Shown: in pieces, positions 17,703-30,977 of the stretch
How the letters are laid out: the number at the start of each line of letters is the position of its first letter
How positions within the stretch are numbered: position 1 is the stretch's first letter
Assembly: GCF_021732705.1 (NCBI RefSeq)
Contig: NZ_JAKFUM010000007.1
Coordinates: 412,032-476,031, forward strand
Direction of reading: 5' to 3'
Length of the DNA stretch: 64,000 nt
DNA from: Nevskia sp.
GTDB lineage: Bacteria > Pseudomonadota > Gammaproteobacteria > Nevskiales > Nevskiaceae
Notes under the pieces: model-generated
Told to the model about the DNA's origin: nothing
Databases searched by the model: none
What the model saw: only the letters and a program-made list of their open reading frames with translations
Position numbers and translations under genes: made by a program

Positions 17703-20435
17703 ATGAAGAACCCGCGTCCGAACCCGTTCGGAACCGCTGTCACCGCGCTGTCCACCCTGTTGCCGACGCTGGTTCTGTCCGGCTTGACCCTGACGGGCAG
17801 CGCCCACGCGTCTGCGGCGCGCGATCAGGCGCTGGCGCAGCTCAAGCGCAGCAGCGGCTCGGCCATATCCGCGCAGTTCACGCCGGCCGAGAACTACATC
17901 AACGTGCGTGCCACCGGCCGCGCGACGCTGCTGAGCGACAACGTCGCGGCCTCGCCGATCGTCCGAGCGCAGAACTTCCTGAACCAGAATCGGGCGCTGC
18001 TCGGCCTGCACGATGCGGCGACCGAGCTCGAAGCCGTGCGCGTTTCCCGCGATGCCGCCGGCGCCACGCACGTACACATGGACCAGCGCCACAACGGCCT
18101 GCCGGTGTTCGGGGCCCGCGTCGTCGTGCACATGAACGGCAGCGGCATTCTTGGCGTCAGCGGCGCCTTCGTCGATGGCCTCGACAACCTGCCGTCCGCC
18201 GCACGCCTCACTCCGGTGCAGTTGCGGGATCGCGTGATGGCCGCCGCCCGCAAGCTCCACCCGGACGCGAGCGGACTGGTGGTCGAATCGAGCCGTCTGG
18301 TGGTCTACCGAAGCGGCCTGCTGAAGGGCGTCGAAGGAAAGAGCTTCCTCGCGTGGGAAGCGATCGTGAAGGGCCAGCCCGGGCAGGCGATTCGCGACCG
18401 CATCTTTCTCAACGCCGAGACCGGCGCCGTGCTGAACGCGATCGACGAGATCCACTCGATCCTGAATCGCCGGATCTACACGCCGCTGTACCGCAACATC
18501 CAGGTCATCGGTGAAGGGCAGGTCGGCGCCCCGGCCAACGCGCCGCTCGCTGGCGACGTCACCGGCTCGGCTCGCCGCGTCGACACGCCGCCGCGCAATC
18601 TCTACAACTTCGCCGGCGGCACCTGGCTGCTCTACAACAACCTCTTCGGCCGTGATGGCTACGACGACGGCGCGCCGGGCATCACCGATGAAAACCAGGT
18701 GCAGGAAAGCGTCTATCTGATCAACCAGAACTGCCCGAATGCGTACTGGGACGGCACGTCGACCAACTATTGCCCCGGCTTCGATGCCGACGATGTCGTG
18801 TCGCACGAGTGGAGCCACGCCTACACCGAGTTCACGCACGGCCTGATCTACCAGTACCAGTCGGGCGCGCTGAACGAGAGCTACTCGGACATCTTCGGCG
18901 AGGCCTACGACCTCGTGAACGGCACCGAAGGCCCGCTCGGCGTCACCCTGACCGAAGGCCAGACCTACGCCAACGGCGGCAGCCGCTGGGTCGTCGGCGA
19001 GGACCTCAGCCAGGTCGCCGCCGCCGTGCTGCTGCGCGACATGTGGGACCCGGACGCCTTCCCGACGCCGTCTCCGGGCAGCGTCATCACCTCCCCGAAC
19101 TATTTCTGCGGCACCGGCGACAACGGCGGCGTGCACACCAATTCCGGCGTGCCGAACCACGCGTTCGCGATGCTGGTCGACGGCAAGACCTTCAACAACG
19201 TCACCGTGCCGCGCATCGGCATGATCAAGGCGCTGCACATCTACTTCCAGGCCGAGACTCATTACCAGACGCCGACGACCAACTTCACCCAGCACGCGGA
19301 TGCGCTGGAACGCTCCTGTGCCGATCTGATCGGCCAGCCGCTGAATGGCTTCGATGGTCAGGTCAGCAGCGAGCGCATCACCACGGCCGACTGCGCCGCC
19401 GTGTCTGCGGCGATGCTGGCGGTCGAAATGCGGCAGCGTCCGAACACCAAGTGCAACTACATCCCGGTGCTGCGTCCGGAAGCGTCGACGCCGGCACTGT
19501 GCGGCAGCGGCCTCGTCGCCACGCCGACCTTCCGGGAAACCTGGGAAGGTGGCAGCCTGCCGAGCGGCTGGACGCAGGACAGCCGCCTGACCGGCGACAG
19601 CTTCCCGTCGACCAGCGTCTGGGGCGTCACCCGAACGCTGCCGGCGCCGCACACCGGCAATGCGGTGTTCGCGCCGAACAACACCGGCGGCACCTGCGCG
19701 GCCGGCGGCGACCAGTCCAGCTCGTTCTGGCTCGATTCGCCGGACCTGCCGGTGACCAACAACGCGAGCTACCTGTCGTTCACCCACTTCCTGCAGACCG
19801 AAGCGGGCTATGACGGCGGCAACCTGAAGGCCAGCGTCAACGGCGGCGCGTTCACGATCGTCCCGGCCGGTGCCTTCCTCTACAACGGTCACAGCGGCCA
19901 GTTCATTGCCGCTCCGCTGATTCCGGGCGTGCCGGATCCCGTCGGCCTCGGCGGCAACAACACCAGCCCGCTGGCCGGCCAGGCGGGATGGACCGGTTCC
20001 GATCAGGGCGAAGCGAGCGGCAGCTGGGGCACGACGATCGTCGATGTCGCCGTGCTCGGCGCTCGCAACGGCGATCGCGTGAAGTTCCGCTGGGAGTTTG
20101 GCAACGACGGCTGCGGCGGCAACCTCGGCTGGTACGTCGATGACACGCAGCTGTACTTCTGCGCGACCGCCACCGGCGGTACCAGCGGTGGAACAACGGG
20201 CGGTGGAACAACGGGCGGCAGCACCACCGGCGGGTCGACCGGCGGCACCACGGGCGGCTCCACCACCGGCGGCACGACCGGTGGTTCGACCACCGGTGGC
20301 ACGACCGGCGGCGGTTCCACCGGCGGCACCACGCCGACCCCTCCGGCCGGCAATGCCGGTGCGCTGGGCGTCTGGTCGCTGCTGATGCTGATGGGCGCGG
20401 CCTTCGGGCGTCGTCGCCAGCGCGCGCGCCCGTAA
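17703..20435 (+). CDS. Secreted M4 (thermolysin-family) metalloprotease with Gly/Thr repeat and C-terminal sorting tail
   Basis: This 910-residue precursor is an extracellular zinc endopeptidase. A signal peptide ends near Ala36 (GSAHASA). An FTP/PepSY-type propeptide follows (about 60-250). The M4 catalytic domain has HEWSH (His368, Glu369, His372), Glu392 in NESYSD, placed 20 residues after His372 as in thermolysin, and His478 in NGGVHTNSGVPNHAF. A beta-rich domain (about 605-820) resembles MAM-like or carbohydrate-binding jelly-rolls. Then comes a Gly/Thr/Ser spacer and a tail, GALGVWSLLMLMGAAFGRRR, of the GlyGly-CTERM/rhombosortase kind. GGAG precedes the ATG by 10 nt. It interrupts the usual kdsA-eno order and reads against both. 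Confidence 0.93.
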   Translation: MKNPRPNPFGTAVTALSTLLPTLVLSGLTLTGSAHASAARDQALAQLKRSSGSAISAQFTPAENYINVRATGRATLLSDNVAASPIVRAQNFLNQNRALLGLHDAATELEAVRVSRDAAGATHVHMDQRHNGLPVFGARVVVHMNGSGILGVSGAFVDGLDNLPSAARLTPVQLRDRVMAAARKLHPDASGLVVESSRLVVYRSGLLKGVEGKSFLAWEAIVKGQPGQAIRDRIFLNAETGAVLNAIDEIHSILNRRIYTPLYRNIQVIGEGQVGAPANAPLAGDVTGSARRVDTPPRNLYNFAGGTWLLYNNLFGRDGYDDGAPGITDENQVQESVYLINQNCPNAYWDGTSTNYCPGFDADDVVSHEWSHAYTEFTHGLIYQYQSGALNESYSDIFGEAYDLVNGTEGPLGVTLTEGQTYANGGSRWVVGEDLSQVAAAVLLRDMWDPDAFPTPSPGSVITSPNYFCGTGDNGGVHTNSGVPNHAFAMLVDGKTFNNVTVPRIGMIKALHIYFQAETHYQTPTTNFTQHADALERSCADLIGQPLNGFDGQVSSERITTADCAAVSAAMLAVEMRQRPNTKCNYIPVLRPEASTPALCGSGLVATPTFRETWEGGSLPSGWTQDSRLTGDSFPSTSVWGVTRTLPAPHTGNAVFAPNNTGGTCAAGGDQSSSFWLDSPDLPVTNNASYLSFTHFLQTEAGYDGGNLKASVNGGAFTIVPAGAFLYNGHSGQFIAAPLIPGVPDPVGLGGNNTSPLAGQAGWTGSDQGEASGSWGTTIVDVAVLGARNGDRVKFRWEFGNDGCGGNLGWYVDDTQLYFCATATGGTSGGTTGGGTTGGSTTGGSTGGTTGGSTTGGTTGGSTTGGTTGGGSTGGTTPTPPAGNAGALGVWSLLMLMGAAFGRRRQRARP
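20172..20330 (+). repeat. In-frame Gly/Thr/Ser-rich short repeats inside the protease gene
   Basis: About 53 codons repeat variants of TGG, STGG and GTTGG, encoded by near-repeats of ACCGGCGGC / ACCACGGGC. It forms a flexible spacer between the C-terminal beta domain and the sorting tail. Codon variation keeps the DNA repeat imperfect, but slippage in frame is possible. Confidence 0.85.
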
Positions 20436-20449
20436 GCGGTCGCGTCATG

Positions 20450-20486
20450 AAAAAAGCGCCGGGCGTGATGCCCGGCGCTTTTTTTT
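20450..20486. terminator. Bidirectional terminator between the protease gene and kdsA
   Basis: AAAAAAGCGCCGGGC pairs with GCCCGGCGCTTTTTT around a 5-nt loop. The A-run and T-run on either side allow function for both converging genes. Confidence 0.9.
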
Positions 20487-20553
20487 CGTCGAACGAGCGA
20501 CGGATGCGCGGTCAGCGTGCGACGCGCCCTGGCGGGACGTCGCCGACGGTGGC

Positions 20554-23126
<2,573 letters not shown>

Positions 23127-23146
23127 TTACGGGAACGCCGGGGTCC

Positions 23147-24463
23147 TCACCAAACGACGGGACTCGCAAGGCCCGCGAATCGATGCCGCCAGCGCCCCTG
23201 CCAGCCTTGTGCAGCAAGGCTTTCACGCCATTGCGCCGTCATTGCGATGCCGGCGATGCAGCGCGCGTCATCGTCGAGTTCCAGCACCGGAATCCGCACG
23301 CGCAGCCATGGCGGGATGCCGAGCTGCTGGAACAGCTTGCGGCATTCGCGGCTGTGGGCATCGCCGACCGGACGAATGCGCTCGGACAGCCGCAGCCCGC
23401 GCACGCGAACCGGCCGCGGCGGTGGCAGGTCCGCTTCGAGCACGCCGCAGTCGCCGGGAAGTTCGATCCGAGTGCCGCTCGTCCACTCGACCCAGACGCC
23501 GTCCGGCACCGGTTGCAAGGGCGCCATCGCATGCAGCCGGTCGCGATAGCGGCGCAGTTCGCAGCCGGGCCACTGCAGCAGCGGCTCGGTTTCCGGCCCA
23601 GCGCCGAGGATTTCGCGATCGATGCGATCAAGGTGCTCGGCGAACGGCGGGCGAAAACCGCGCTGCTGCAGCCACCAGCGCACGAGGTTGTGGCGACGCG
23701 CGACCGACAGCGCGAGCAGCCCGGACACCGACAGCTCGCTGCCGGCCGCGATCGCGGCATGGTCCTCGGCGGCGCGCTCGTCGAGCAGTTCCGCGGCACC
23801 GGCCGCGAGCCGCGCAGTGCGGGCCAGACGCTCGTCGATGCCCGGAAAGCGTTCGCGCCACGGCGGCAAGCCATGCCCGCGCAGCCAGCTGCGGGTGTAG
23901 CGCAGGTGCTGGTTGTGCGGATCGTCGATCCATGTCAGACCCTGTTGCAGCGCGTAGTCCCGAATCGCCGCGCGCGGCTGATCGAGCAGCGGGCGCCACA
24001 GCCGGCCCGGTGCGAAATCGATCAGCGGTCGCATCGCCGCCAGGCCATGCACGCCGGTGCCGCGCAGCAGCCGCAGCAGCACGGTTTCAGCCTGATCATC
24101 CCGATGGTGAGCGGTGGCCAGAACATCGCCCGGCTGCATCGCCGCGCGCAGCAGCGCGTACCGGGCATCGCGCGCCGCGCCTTCGGGGCCGGCGTCGTCG
24201 CCGTCGGCAATCGCCGCGTGGCGCAGCTGCATCGGCACGCCGAGCCGGTTGCACAACGCCTGGCAGTGCTGCGCCCAATCGTCCGCCGCCGCCTGCAGGC
24301 CGTGATGGACGTGCACTGCGATCAGCGCGTCGACGCCGCGCATCGTCAGCGCGTGCAGCAGCACGGTGGAATCGAGACCGCCGCTGCAGGCGACGACGAT
24401 GCGCGCGCCCGTCGGCAGTGCCGGCAGCGCAGGAATCAGGTGGGTGTATCGTCGGGAAGCCAT
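23147..24463 (-). CDS. tilS: tRNA(Ile)-lysidine synthase
   Basis: TilS modifies C34 of tRNA-Ile(CAU) to lysidine with ATP and lysine so that it reads AUA. The 438-residue protein has the N-type PP-loop SGGLDS at residues 27-32, AVHVHHGLQ, ATAHHRDDQAETVLLRLLRG and the TilS C-terminal region ending near QGWQGRWRHRFAG. I use ATG 24463; an upstream GTG at 24487 lies in the T-run of the accA terminator and adds no conserved residues. No strong Shine-Dalgarno is seen. It sits between accA and pyrG on the same strand. Confidence 0.94.
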   Translation of the reverse strand: MASRRYTHLIPALPALPTGARIVVACSGGLDSTVLLHALTMRGVDALIAVHVHHGLQAAADDWAQHCQALCNRLGVPMQLRHAAIADGDDAGPEGAARDARYALLRAAMQPGDVLATAHHRDDQAETVLLRLLRGTGVHGLAAMRPLIDFAPGRLWRPLLDQPRAAIRDYALQQGLTWIDDPHNQHLRYTRSWLRGHGLPPWRERFPGIDERLARTARLAAGAAELLDERAAEDHAAIAAGSELSVSGLLALSVARRHNLVRWWLQQRGFRPPFAEHLDRIDREILGAGPETEPLLQWPGCELRRYRDRLHAMAPLQPVPDGVWVEWTSGTRIELPGDCGVLEADLPPPRPVRVRGLRLSERIRPVGDAHSRECRKLFQQLGIPPWLRVRIPVLELDDDARCIAGIAMTAQWRESLAAQGWQGRWRHRFAGLASPVVW

Positions 24464-24487
24464 CGACGGAGTGTAAGTCTCGCCCAC

Positions 24488-24513
24488 AAAAAAGCCCGCC
24501 GTGGCGGGCTTCT
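24488..24513 (-). terminator. Rho-independent terminator after accA
   Basis: Read on the minus strand, GCCCGCCACGGCGGGC forms a tight hairpin followed by TTTTTT. It lies about 25 nt past the accA stop and just before tilS. Confidence 0.85.
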
Positions 24514-24535
24514 TCGGTGCTTCGACAGCCGCGAC

Positions 24536-25534
24536 TCAGGCCGCGGCGACCGAACTTGGTGCAACCTCGGCCGTCTCTTCGTAGGTGCCATACGACATCA
24601 GGCGCGCGTAGCGGTCCGACAGCAGCTTGGTCATCGGCACGCGGCACAGGCGCTCGACATGGCTGGTCAGGCGTTCCTTCATCGTCGCCATCATCAGCGC
24701 CGGGTCGCGATGGGCACCGCCGTGCGGCTCCGGCACGATCTCGTCGATCAGCTTGAATTCGAGCAGGTCCTTCGACGTGACGCGCATCGCCTCGGCCGCT
24801 TCCTTCGCCCGCTCGGCCTTCTTGAACAGGATCGAGGCACAGCCTTCCGGCGAGATCACCGAGTAGATGCCGTACTGCAGCATCATCACGTGGTCGGCCA
24901 CGCCGATCGCGAGCGCACCGCCGGAGCCGCCTTCACCGGTCACCGTGGCGACGATCGGCGCACGCAGCTTGGACAGTTCGAACAGGTTGCGGGCAATCGC
25001 TTCCGACTGGTTGCGCTCTTCTGCACCGATGCCCGGATAGGCACCCGGGGTGTCGATGAAGGTGACGATCGGCAGATTGAACTTCTCGGCCAACTTCATG
25101 ACGCGCAAGGCTTTTCGGTAGCCTTCCGGACGCGGCATGCCGAAATTGCGGTAGACGCGTTCCTTGGCGTCGCGACCCTTCTGCTCGCCGATGACGACGA
25201 CGGCACGACCATCGAGCCGGGCAACGCCGGAGACGATCGCCGGATCGTCGGCGTAATGCCGGTCGCCGTGCAGTTCTTCCCATTCGGTGAAGATGCCGTG
25301 CACGTAGTCCAGTGCGTACGGACGCTGCGGGTGGCGCGCAAGCTGCGCAACCTGCCACGGCGTCAGGTTCGCGAAGATGGCCTTGGTGGCCTCGCCGATC
25401 TTCGATTCGAGGCGCGCGATCTCGTCCGTCAGGTTGAGTTCGCTGCCGCCGGTCATGAACCGGAGTTCCTCGATCTTCTTCTGGAGGTCGGCAATCGGCT
25501 GCTCGAAGTCCAGATACGTCATGTTATTCGCCAT
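24536..25534 (-). CDS. accA: Acetyl-CoA carboxylase carboxyltransferase subunit alpha
   Basis: AccA with AccD transfers the carboxyl group from biotin to acetyl-CoA, giving malonyl-CoA for fatty acid synthesis. The 332-residue sequence shows the crotonase-like core: [18 protein letters not shown] at the start, then [54 protein letters not shown] and [15 protein letters not shown]. The ATG at 25534 lies inside the end of dnaE (11-nt overlap); a second ATG at 25522 is possible. The C-terminus is slightly longer than in E. coli (319 residues). A terminator follows. Confidence 0.96.
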   Translation of the reverse strand: MANNMTYLDFEQPIADLQKKIEELRFMTGGSELNLTDEIARLESKIGEATKAIFANLTPWQVAQLARHPQRPYALDYVHGIFTEWEELHGDRHYADDPAIVSGVARLDGRAVVVIGEQKGRDAKERVYRNFGMPRPEGYRKALRVMKLAEKFNLPIVTFIDTPGAYPGIGAEERNQSEAIARNLFELSKLRAPIVATVTGEGGSGGALAIGVADHVMMLQYGIYSVISPEGCASILFKKAERAKEAAEAMRVTSKDLLEFKLIDEIVPEPHGGAHRDPALMMATMKERLTSHVERLCRVPMTKLLSDRYARLMSYGTYEETAEVAPSSVAAA

Positions 25535-28500
25535 CGTCGTATTCTGCCCTAGACCTTGCGTTTGTCGATACCGGCGCCACCCAGCGGCGATAGTCGACAC
25601 GAATGCTGTCCGGGCCGAGCAGGCGTTTCAATTCTGCTTCGGCCGCCGTTTCAAATCTGAGACGCCAGTCCGCGCCCCAATCGAGGGTGGCTCGCGCCAC
25701 ACCGTTCCAGTAATCCACCGACACCGCCGCGCCATTCGGGTTCCGCCACGGCGCCAGACGCTGCGGCAGCGCCTGCACCGTTGCCGCAGGCTTCTTCCAG
25801 GTCAGCGTAACGCGCTCGGCCCGCTCCCGCATCAGTGCATCGAGATCGTAAAAGCTTTTCGGGCTCAGCCGGTATTCCAGCTCGCGACCTTCCCGTTGTG
25901 ATGCATTGATCGAGCCAGTCGCGAAAATCAGCGTATCCGGCTTCAGCATCGTCTGGAAGCGCTGCCAGTCCTGGAAGTCGAGCCAGCAGACCAGCTGCGA
26001 GGTCCGGTCGTCGAGCACGAGGATCTTGCCCGGCCGGTCGCCCATGATGGTGCGGATGTCGGTCAGCCAGCCGGCCAGCATCACCTGCTTGCGGAAGCCG
26101 CCGCGGCGGCGCGGTGCCGGTGCGCCGTCCTCGTCATCGCCACCGCCGCTCGGCGCGAACTCTGGCGGCGGCCCGGCCTCGTCGATCAGCTGCCGGAACG
26201 TGCCGGAGCAGACCTGATCAATCAGGCCGCGATAGGCCTCGACCGGGTGTCCGGACAGGTACAGCCCGAGCACCTTCTTCTCGACCGACAGACGCTCGTT
26301 CGGCTCCCAGTCCGGTTCCAGTTCGGCGGCAACGCTGCCGCTGTCGCTGGCGGTCGCCGGCGCGCCGAGGCCGAACAGGTCGGCGATGCCGGCGCCGGCG
26401 CTGGCGGCGGTCTGCTCGGCCAGCTGCAGCGCTTTCGGCAGCGTCTTCATCAGGCTCGGGCGATTGAGCTGGAAGCAGTCCATCGCGCCGGCGCCGATCA
26501 GCGCTTCGAGGACACGGCGATTGGCCTTCTTGGTGTCGATGCGGCGGCAGAAGTCGAACAGGTCCGAGAAGCGGCCGTTCGCCCGGCGCTCGCCGATGAT
26601 GCCGTCGATCGCGCCCTCGCCCGCGCCCTTCACCGCTCCCAGCCCGTACAGGATTTCGCCCTTGGCATTGACGGTGAAGCGGTATTCGGACGAGTTCACG
26701 TCCGGCGGCAGCACCGTCAGCTTCATCCGACGGCATTCCTCGAGCATCACCACCACGGTATCGGTGTGGCTCATTTCCGCCGACATCACCGCCGCCATGA
26801 ACTCGGCTGGGTAATGCGCCTTGAGCCACGCGGTCTGGTAGCTGACCAGCGCGTACGCGGCGGCGTGCGACTTGTTGAAGCCGTAGCCGGCGAACTTTTC
26901 CATCAGGTCGAACACGGCCGACGCAGTGGCGGTGTCGATGCCGCGGTCGGCCGCGCCCTTCTCGAAGATGCCGCGCTGCTGCGCCATTTCCTCCGGCTTC
27001 TTCTTGCCCATCGCGCGACGCAGCAGGTCGGCGCCGCCGAGCGAATAGCCCGCCAGCACCTGCGCCATCTGCATCACCTGCTCCTGATAGACGAAGTTGC
27101 CGTACGTGGGCTTGAGCACCCCTTCCATGTCCGGATGCAGGTAGCTGACCGGTTCCTGCCCATGCTTGCGCCGGCAGTACTGCGGAATCAGGTCCATCGG
27201 CCCCGGGCGATACAGCGAGATCAGGGCGATGATGTCCTCGAAACAGTCCGGCTTCAGATCGACCGAGGCGCGCTGCATGCCCTGCGATTCCATCTGGAAC
27301 ACGGCGGTCGTCTGGCCGTCGGCATACAGGCGGTAGGCCTTCGGATCGTTCAGCGGCAGCTGCAGGATGTCGAGCTTCTTGTCCGGCCAGCGTGCGTTGA
27401 TCTGCTGCACGGCGGATTCGATGATGGTCAGCGTGCGCAGGCCGAGGAAGTCGAACTTGACCAGGCCGACGGTCTCGCAGTCCTTCATGTCGAACTGCGT
27501 GCGCAGGCCGGCGCCGCCGGCTTCGCAGAACATCGGCGAGTACTCGGTCAGCGGCTTCGGCGCGATCACGACACCGCCGGCATGGATGCCGACGCCGCGG
27601 GTCAGGTCTTCCAGCGCCATGCCGAGGTCGACGACGTTGCGCACTTCCTCGTCCGAGCGATACAGCGCCTGCAATTCCTGGTTGTTGGCGTCCTTGAGCA
27701 CCGCGTATTCGAGCACCGAGCAGCCGGCCTTTTCCGCTTCCGCCTTGTACGCCGGTGCACCCGGAATCAGCTTGGCGATGCGGTCGCCGAGGCCATACGG
27801 CAGCCCCATGACGCGGACCACGTCTCGCACGACGGCGCGTGCCGCCATCGAGCCATAGGTGATGATCTGGCTGACCCGCTCGCGGCCGTACTTCTCGGCG
27901 ACGTAGGCAATGACGCGGTCGCGGCCTTCGATGCAGAAGTCGACGTCGAAGTCCGGCAGCGACACGCGCTCCGGGTTCAGGAAGCGCTCGAACAGCAGGT
28001 TGTACGGCAGCGGATCGAGGTCGGTGATGCCGATCGCGTAGGCCACCAGCGAGCCGGCACCGGAACCGCGACCCGGGCCGACCGGCACGCCGTTGTTCTT
28101 GCCCCAGCGGATGAAGTCGGCCACGACGAGGAAATAGCCGCCGAAGCCCATGCGCTCGATGATCGCGAGTTCGTAGTCGAGCCGCTTCTGGTAGTCCTCG
28201 GCCGGGCGCGACGCGCCCTGCGTGGCGAAGCGCATCTGCATGCCGTCTTCGGCGGTCTTGCGCAGATACTCGCTGACCGTCATCCCTTCCGGCACCGGGT
28301 AGTCCGGCAGGTGGTTTTCGCCGAACTTCAGGCTCAAGGTGCAGCGCCGGGCGATCTGCAGCGTGTTCTCGATCGCTTCCGGCAGATCGGCGAACAGGGC
28401 CGCCATCTCGTCCGCCGACTTCAGGTACTGCTCCGGCGTGTAGTCGCGCGGCCGGCGCTCGTCGCTGATGACTCGGCCGCCGCTGATGCAGACGCGCGCT

Positions 28501-29162
28501 TCATGCGCATCGAAATCGCTGCGTTCGAGAAAGCGCACATCGTTGCTGGCGACCACCGGCAGCCCGGTCTCGCGGGCGAAGGCGACGGCTGCCGCCAGAT
28601 GGCTCTCGTCGTTCGGCCGACCGCAGCGCGTGATTTCGAGATACAGCCGGTCCGGGAAATGCGCATGCCACCATGGCAGCAGGCTGCGCGCATGGTCGAC
28701 CCGGCCCGAAAGCAGCGCACGGCCGATCTCGCCGTCCTTGCCGCTGAGCACGATCAGGCCGGCACTGGCTTCGGCCAGCCAGGCGCGCTGGATGCGCGGC
28801 CGACCGCGCGTCTGCCCTTCCTGAAACGCGCGCGAGACGATTCGAGTCAGATTGCGGTAGCCGGTGGCGTTTTGGACCAGCAAGGTCACGCATTCGGCGC
28901 TGTCGGCATCACCGCTTTCGGCCAGCGAGACATCGGCGCCGATGATCGGCTTCACGCCCGCGCTCTCGGCCAGCTTGTAGAACTTCACCATCGCGAACAG
29001 GTTGTCCTGATCGGTGACGGCGATGGCCGGCAGGCCGAGCCTGGCGGCGAATCCGGTCAAGGTCTGCACATTGGCGCCCGCGCTCTTGCGGGCCGGCGCC
29101 TCGATGCGAATCAGGCTGTCGACCAGCGAGAACTCGGTGTGCAGATGCAGATGGACGAACAA
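25524..29162 (-). CDS. dnaE: DNA polymerase III subunit alpha
   Basis: DnaE is the replicative polymerase subunit. The 1212-residue protein starts with the PHP domain ([20 protein letters not shown]). It contains the polymerase core with [20 protein letters not shown] and catalytic aspartates in LPDFDVDFC, and [17 protein letters not shown]. The helix-hairpin-helix and OB regions follow, with a C-terminal tau-binding tail. It is of the DnaE1 type, slightly longer than in E. coli (1160). An acidic insertion ([17 protein letters not shown]) lies before the OB-fold region. Its end overlaps accA by 11 nt; rnhB is upstream, with 57 nt between. Confidence 0.98.
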   Translation of the reverse strand: MFVHLHLHTEFSLVDSLIRIEAPARKSAGANVQTLTGFAARLGLPAIAVTDQDNLFAMVKFYKLAESAGVKPIIGADVSLAESGDADSAECVTLLVQNATGYRNLTRIVSRAFQEGQTRGRPRIQRAWLAEASAGLIVLSGKDGEIGRALLSGRVDHARSLLPWWHAHFPDRLYLEITRCGRPNDESHLAAAVAFARETGLPVVASNDVRFLERSDFDAHEARVCISGGRVISDERRPRDYTPEQYLKSADEMAALFADLPEAIENTLQIARRCTLSLKFGENHLPDYPVPEGMTVSEYLRKTAEDGMQMRFATQGASRPAEDYQKRLDYELAIIERMGFGGYFLVVADFIRWGKNNGVPVGPGRGSGAGSLVAYAIGITDLDPLPYNLLFERFLNPERVSLPDFDVDFCIEGRDRVIAYVAEKYGRERVSQIITYGSMAARAVVRDVVRVMGLPYGLGDRIAKLIPGAPAYKAEAEKAGCSVLEYAVLKDANNQELQALYRSDEEVRNVVDLGMALEDLTRGVGIHAGGVVIAPKPLTEYSPMFCEAGGAGLRTQFDMKDCETVGLVKFDFLGLRTLTIIESAVQQINARWPDKKLDILQLPLNDPKAYRLYADGQTTAVFQMESQGMQRASVDLKPDCFEDIIALISLYRPGPMDLIPQYCRRKHGQEPVSYLHPDMEGVLKPTYGNFVYQEQVMQMAQVLAGYSLGGADLLRRAMGKKKPEEMAQQRGIFEKGAADRGIDTATASAVFDLMEKFAGYGFNKSHAAAYALVSYQTAWLKAHYPAEFMAAVMSAEMSHTDTVVVMLEECRRMKLTVLPPDVNSSEYRFTVNAKGEILYGLGAVKGAGEGAIDGIIGERRANGRFSDLFDFCRRIDTKKANRRVLEALIGAGAMDCFQLNRPSLMKTLPKALQLAEQTAASAGAGIADLFGLGAPATASDSGSVAAELEPDWEPNERLSVEKKVLGLYLSGHPVEAYRGLIDQVCSGTFRQLIDEAGPPPEFAPSGGGDDEDGAPAPRRRGGFRKQVMLAGWLTDIRTIMGDRPGKILVLDDRTSQLVCWLDFQDWQRFQTMLKPDTLIFATGSINASQREGRELEYRLSPKSFYDLDALMRERAERVTLTWKKPAATVQALPQRLAPWRNPNGAAVSVDYWNGVARATLDWGADWRLRFETAAEAELKRLLGPDSIRVDYRRWVAPVSTNARSRAEYDDGE

Positions 29163-29219
29163 GGGTCGTGTGGCGGCGCTGTCGTGACGCAGAGCCGGGT
29201 TGCCTGCGCGAATCCGATT

Positions 29220-29810
29220 CTACCGAGCGCGCACGCCGGCTTCGGCACACGGCGCGAAGCTCATCCGATGGATGACGCTAGCGCCTTGTTCGCGCAAGGC
29301 TTTCAGGTGTACGGGCGTGCCGTAGCCCTTGTGCCTGGCCAGACCGTAGCCGGGGAACTGCGCATCCAGCCGGGTCATCTCGGCATCGCGCGCGACCTTG
29401 GCGACGATCGCCGCCGCCATGATCGAGGGATCAACGCGATCGCCGCCGATCACCATGCGGACCGGCATCGGCATCGCCGGTTGCTGGCTGCCGTCGATCA
29501 GGCACAGGTCCGGTGGCTGCTTCAGCGCCGCCACCGCCCGCTGCATCGCGAGCAACGTCGCCTGCAGGATGTTGATTGCGTCGATTTCTTCGGGCGTTGC
29601 GATGCCGATCGCCCAGTCCAGCGCAACCGCTTGAATCTTTGGCGAAAGATGATTGCGCTGACGTTCGGTCAGCGCCTTCGAATCCTTGAGCCCGACCAGC
29701 CCGTGCGCGGCCGGCAGCACGACGGCGGCCGCGAACACCGGCCCGGCGAGACAGCCGCGACCCACTTCATCGATGCCGGCGATGCGAGCCGCGACGGGGG
29801 GCGTGGTCAT
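29220..29810 (-). CDS. rnhB: Ribonuclease HII
   Basis: RNase HII removes ribonucleotides misincorporated into DNA and RNA in hybrids. The 196-residue protein has the catalytic motif GIDEVGRGCLAGPVFAAAV, KDSKALTERQR, LIDGSQ, the metal-binding IVAKVARDAEM and HKGYGTPVHLKAL near the C-terminus. ATG 29810 overlaps the lpxB stop by 4 nt. A much longer frame extends upstream but it runs inside lpxB and is not coding. Confidence 0.96.
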   Translation of the reverse strand: MTTPPVAARIAGIDEVGRGCLAGPVFAAAVVLPAAHGLVGLKDSKALTERQRNHLSPKIQAVALDWAIGIATPEEIDAINILQATLLAMQRAVAALKQPPDLCLIDGSQQPAMPMPVRMVIGGDRVDPSIMAAAIVAKVARDAEMTRLDAQFPGYGLARHKGYGTPVHLKALREQGASVIHRMSFAPCAEAGVRAR

Positions 29811-30949
29811 GGCTTCGCGATCAGCTCGGCAATCGCGCGCGCCGACGCCTCCGCCGCGTTCTGGCGCAGCACGCCGCGCACGGCGCCGAACTGCGCGAGT
29901 TGACGCTGCCGCGCGGCGCCATCGACCAGCAGCGGCTGCAGCGCGTCGGCCATCGCGGCGGGCTGCACCGCGTCCTGCAGGAATTCGGGCACCACGGCTT
30001 CCGCCGACAGCAGGTTCGGCAGGCCGACGTGGCGCGTCTTCAGCATGCCCATCGTGCCGAGCAGGAACGCGGTGAACGCCGCCAGCCGGTAGGCAATGAC
30101 CATCGGCCGATCGAGCAGCAGGCATTCGAGCGTGGCCGTGCCGGACGCCAGCAGCACCGCGGCACTGGCGCGCATGGCCTCGCGAGACTGAGCATCGACC
30201 AGCCGCCAGTCGACACCCGGCGCGTGTTCGGCAATCGCCCGCTCCATCAGCGGCCGCAGGCTCGGCTTGGCGATCGGGGTCACGACGTGCAGCCCGGGCA
30301 GACGCGCCGCCAGCAGCTTCGCGGTCTGCGCGAACGGCACGGCGAGCTTTGCCAGTTCGCCACCGCGGCTGCCCGGCAGCACGGCGAGACAGGGGCCATC
30401 GACCGGCAGGCCAAGTGCCTGACGAGCCTCGGCCTGAGATGGCGGATCCGCCAGCTCCTCGGCCAGCGGATGGCCGACGTACTCGGCGCGCACGCCGTGA
30501 CCCGCGTAGAACTTCGGCTCGAACGGAAACAGGCACAGCACCAGATCGGTCGACTTGGCGATGGTCTTCACCCGGCCCTGCCGCCAGGCCCAGACCGTCG
30601 GGCTGACCAGATGCACGGTCCTGAGCCCGCGCGCACGCAGGCGGCGTTCGAGGCCCAGATTGAAGTCCGGCGCGTCGATGCCGATCACGCAGTCCGGGCG
30701 CTCGGCGGTCAGCGACTCGATCAGTTCCGCACGCAGCCGGAACAGATCCGGCAGCTTCGGCAGCACTTCGGCGATGCCCATCACCGACAGCCGATCGATG
30801 CTGGCGAGTGACTCGCAGCCTGCTGCGCGCATCCGGGGGCCGGTGACACCGGTGAAGCGCGCCTGCGGAAAGCGCGCACGCAGGGCCGGAATCAGTGCGG
30901 CGCCCAGCAGGTCACCGGACGCTTCGCCGGCGATCAGCGCGAAATGCAT
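29807..30949 (-). CDS. lpxB: Lipid-A-disaccharide synthase
   Basis: LpxB (glycosyltransferase family 19) joins UDP-diacylglucosamine and lipid X into the lipid A disaccharide at the inner membrane. The 380-residue protein starts with the family motif LIAGEASGDLLGAALI and has GITGP-like VTGPRMRAAG, DAPDFNLGLERRLR, SPTVWAWRQGR, CLFPFEPKFYAGHGV, VGHPLAEEL and LPGSRGGEL. It follows lpxA by 28 nt and overlaps rnhB by 4 nt. Confidence 0.97.
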   Translation of the reverse strand: MHFALIAGEASGDLLGAALIPALRARFPQARFTGVTGPRMRAAGCESLASIDRLSVMGIAEVLPKLPDLFRLRAELIESLTAERPDCVIGIDAPDFNLGLERRLRARGLRTVHLVSPTVWAWRQGRVKTIAKSTDLVLCLFPFEPKFYAGHGVRAEYVGHPLAEELADPPSQAEARQALGLPVDGPCLAVLPGSRGGELAKLAVPFAQTAKLLAARLPGLHVVTPIAKPSLRPLMERAIAEHAPGVDWRLVDAQSREAMRASAAVLLASGTATLECLLLDRPMVIAYRLAAFTAFLLGTMGMLKTRHVGLPNLLSAEAVVPEFLQDAVQPAAMADALQPLLVDGAARQRQLAQFGAVRGVLRQNAAEASARAIAELIAKP

Positions 30950-30977
30950 CGCAGGCGCCGTGCGCGCGTCGCGCGGC

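Noticed and set aside
26247..29903. A 1218-residue plus-strand open frame opposite dnaE and rnhB
   Set aside because: It mirrors the codon structure of dnaE, has no known motifs and would overlap well-supported genes.
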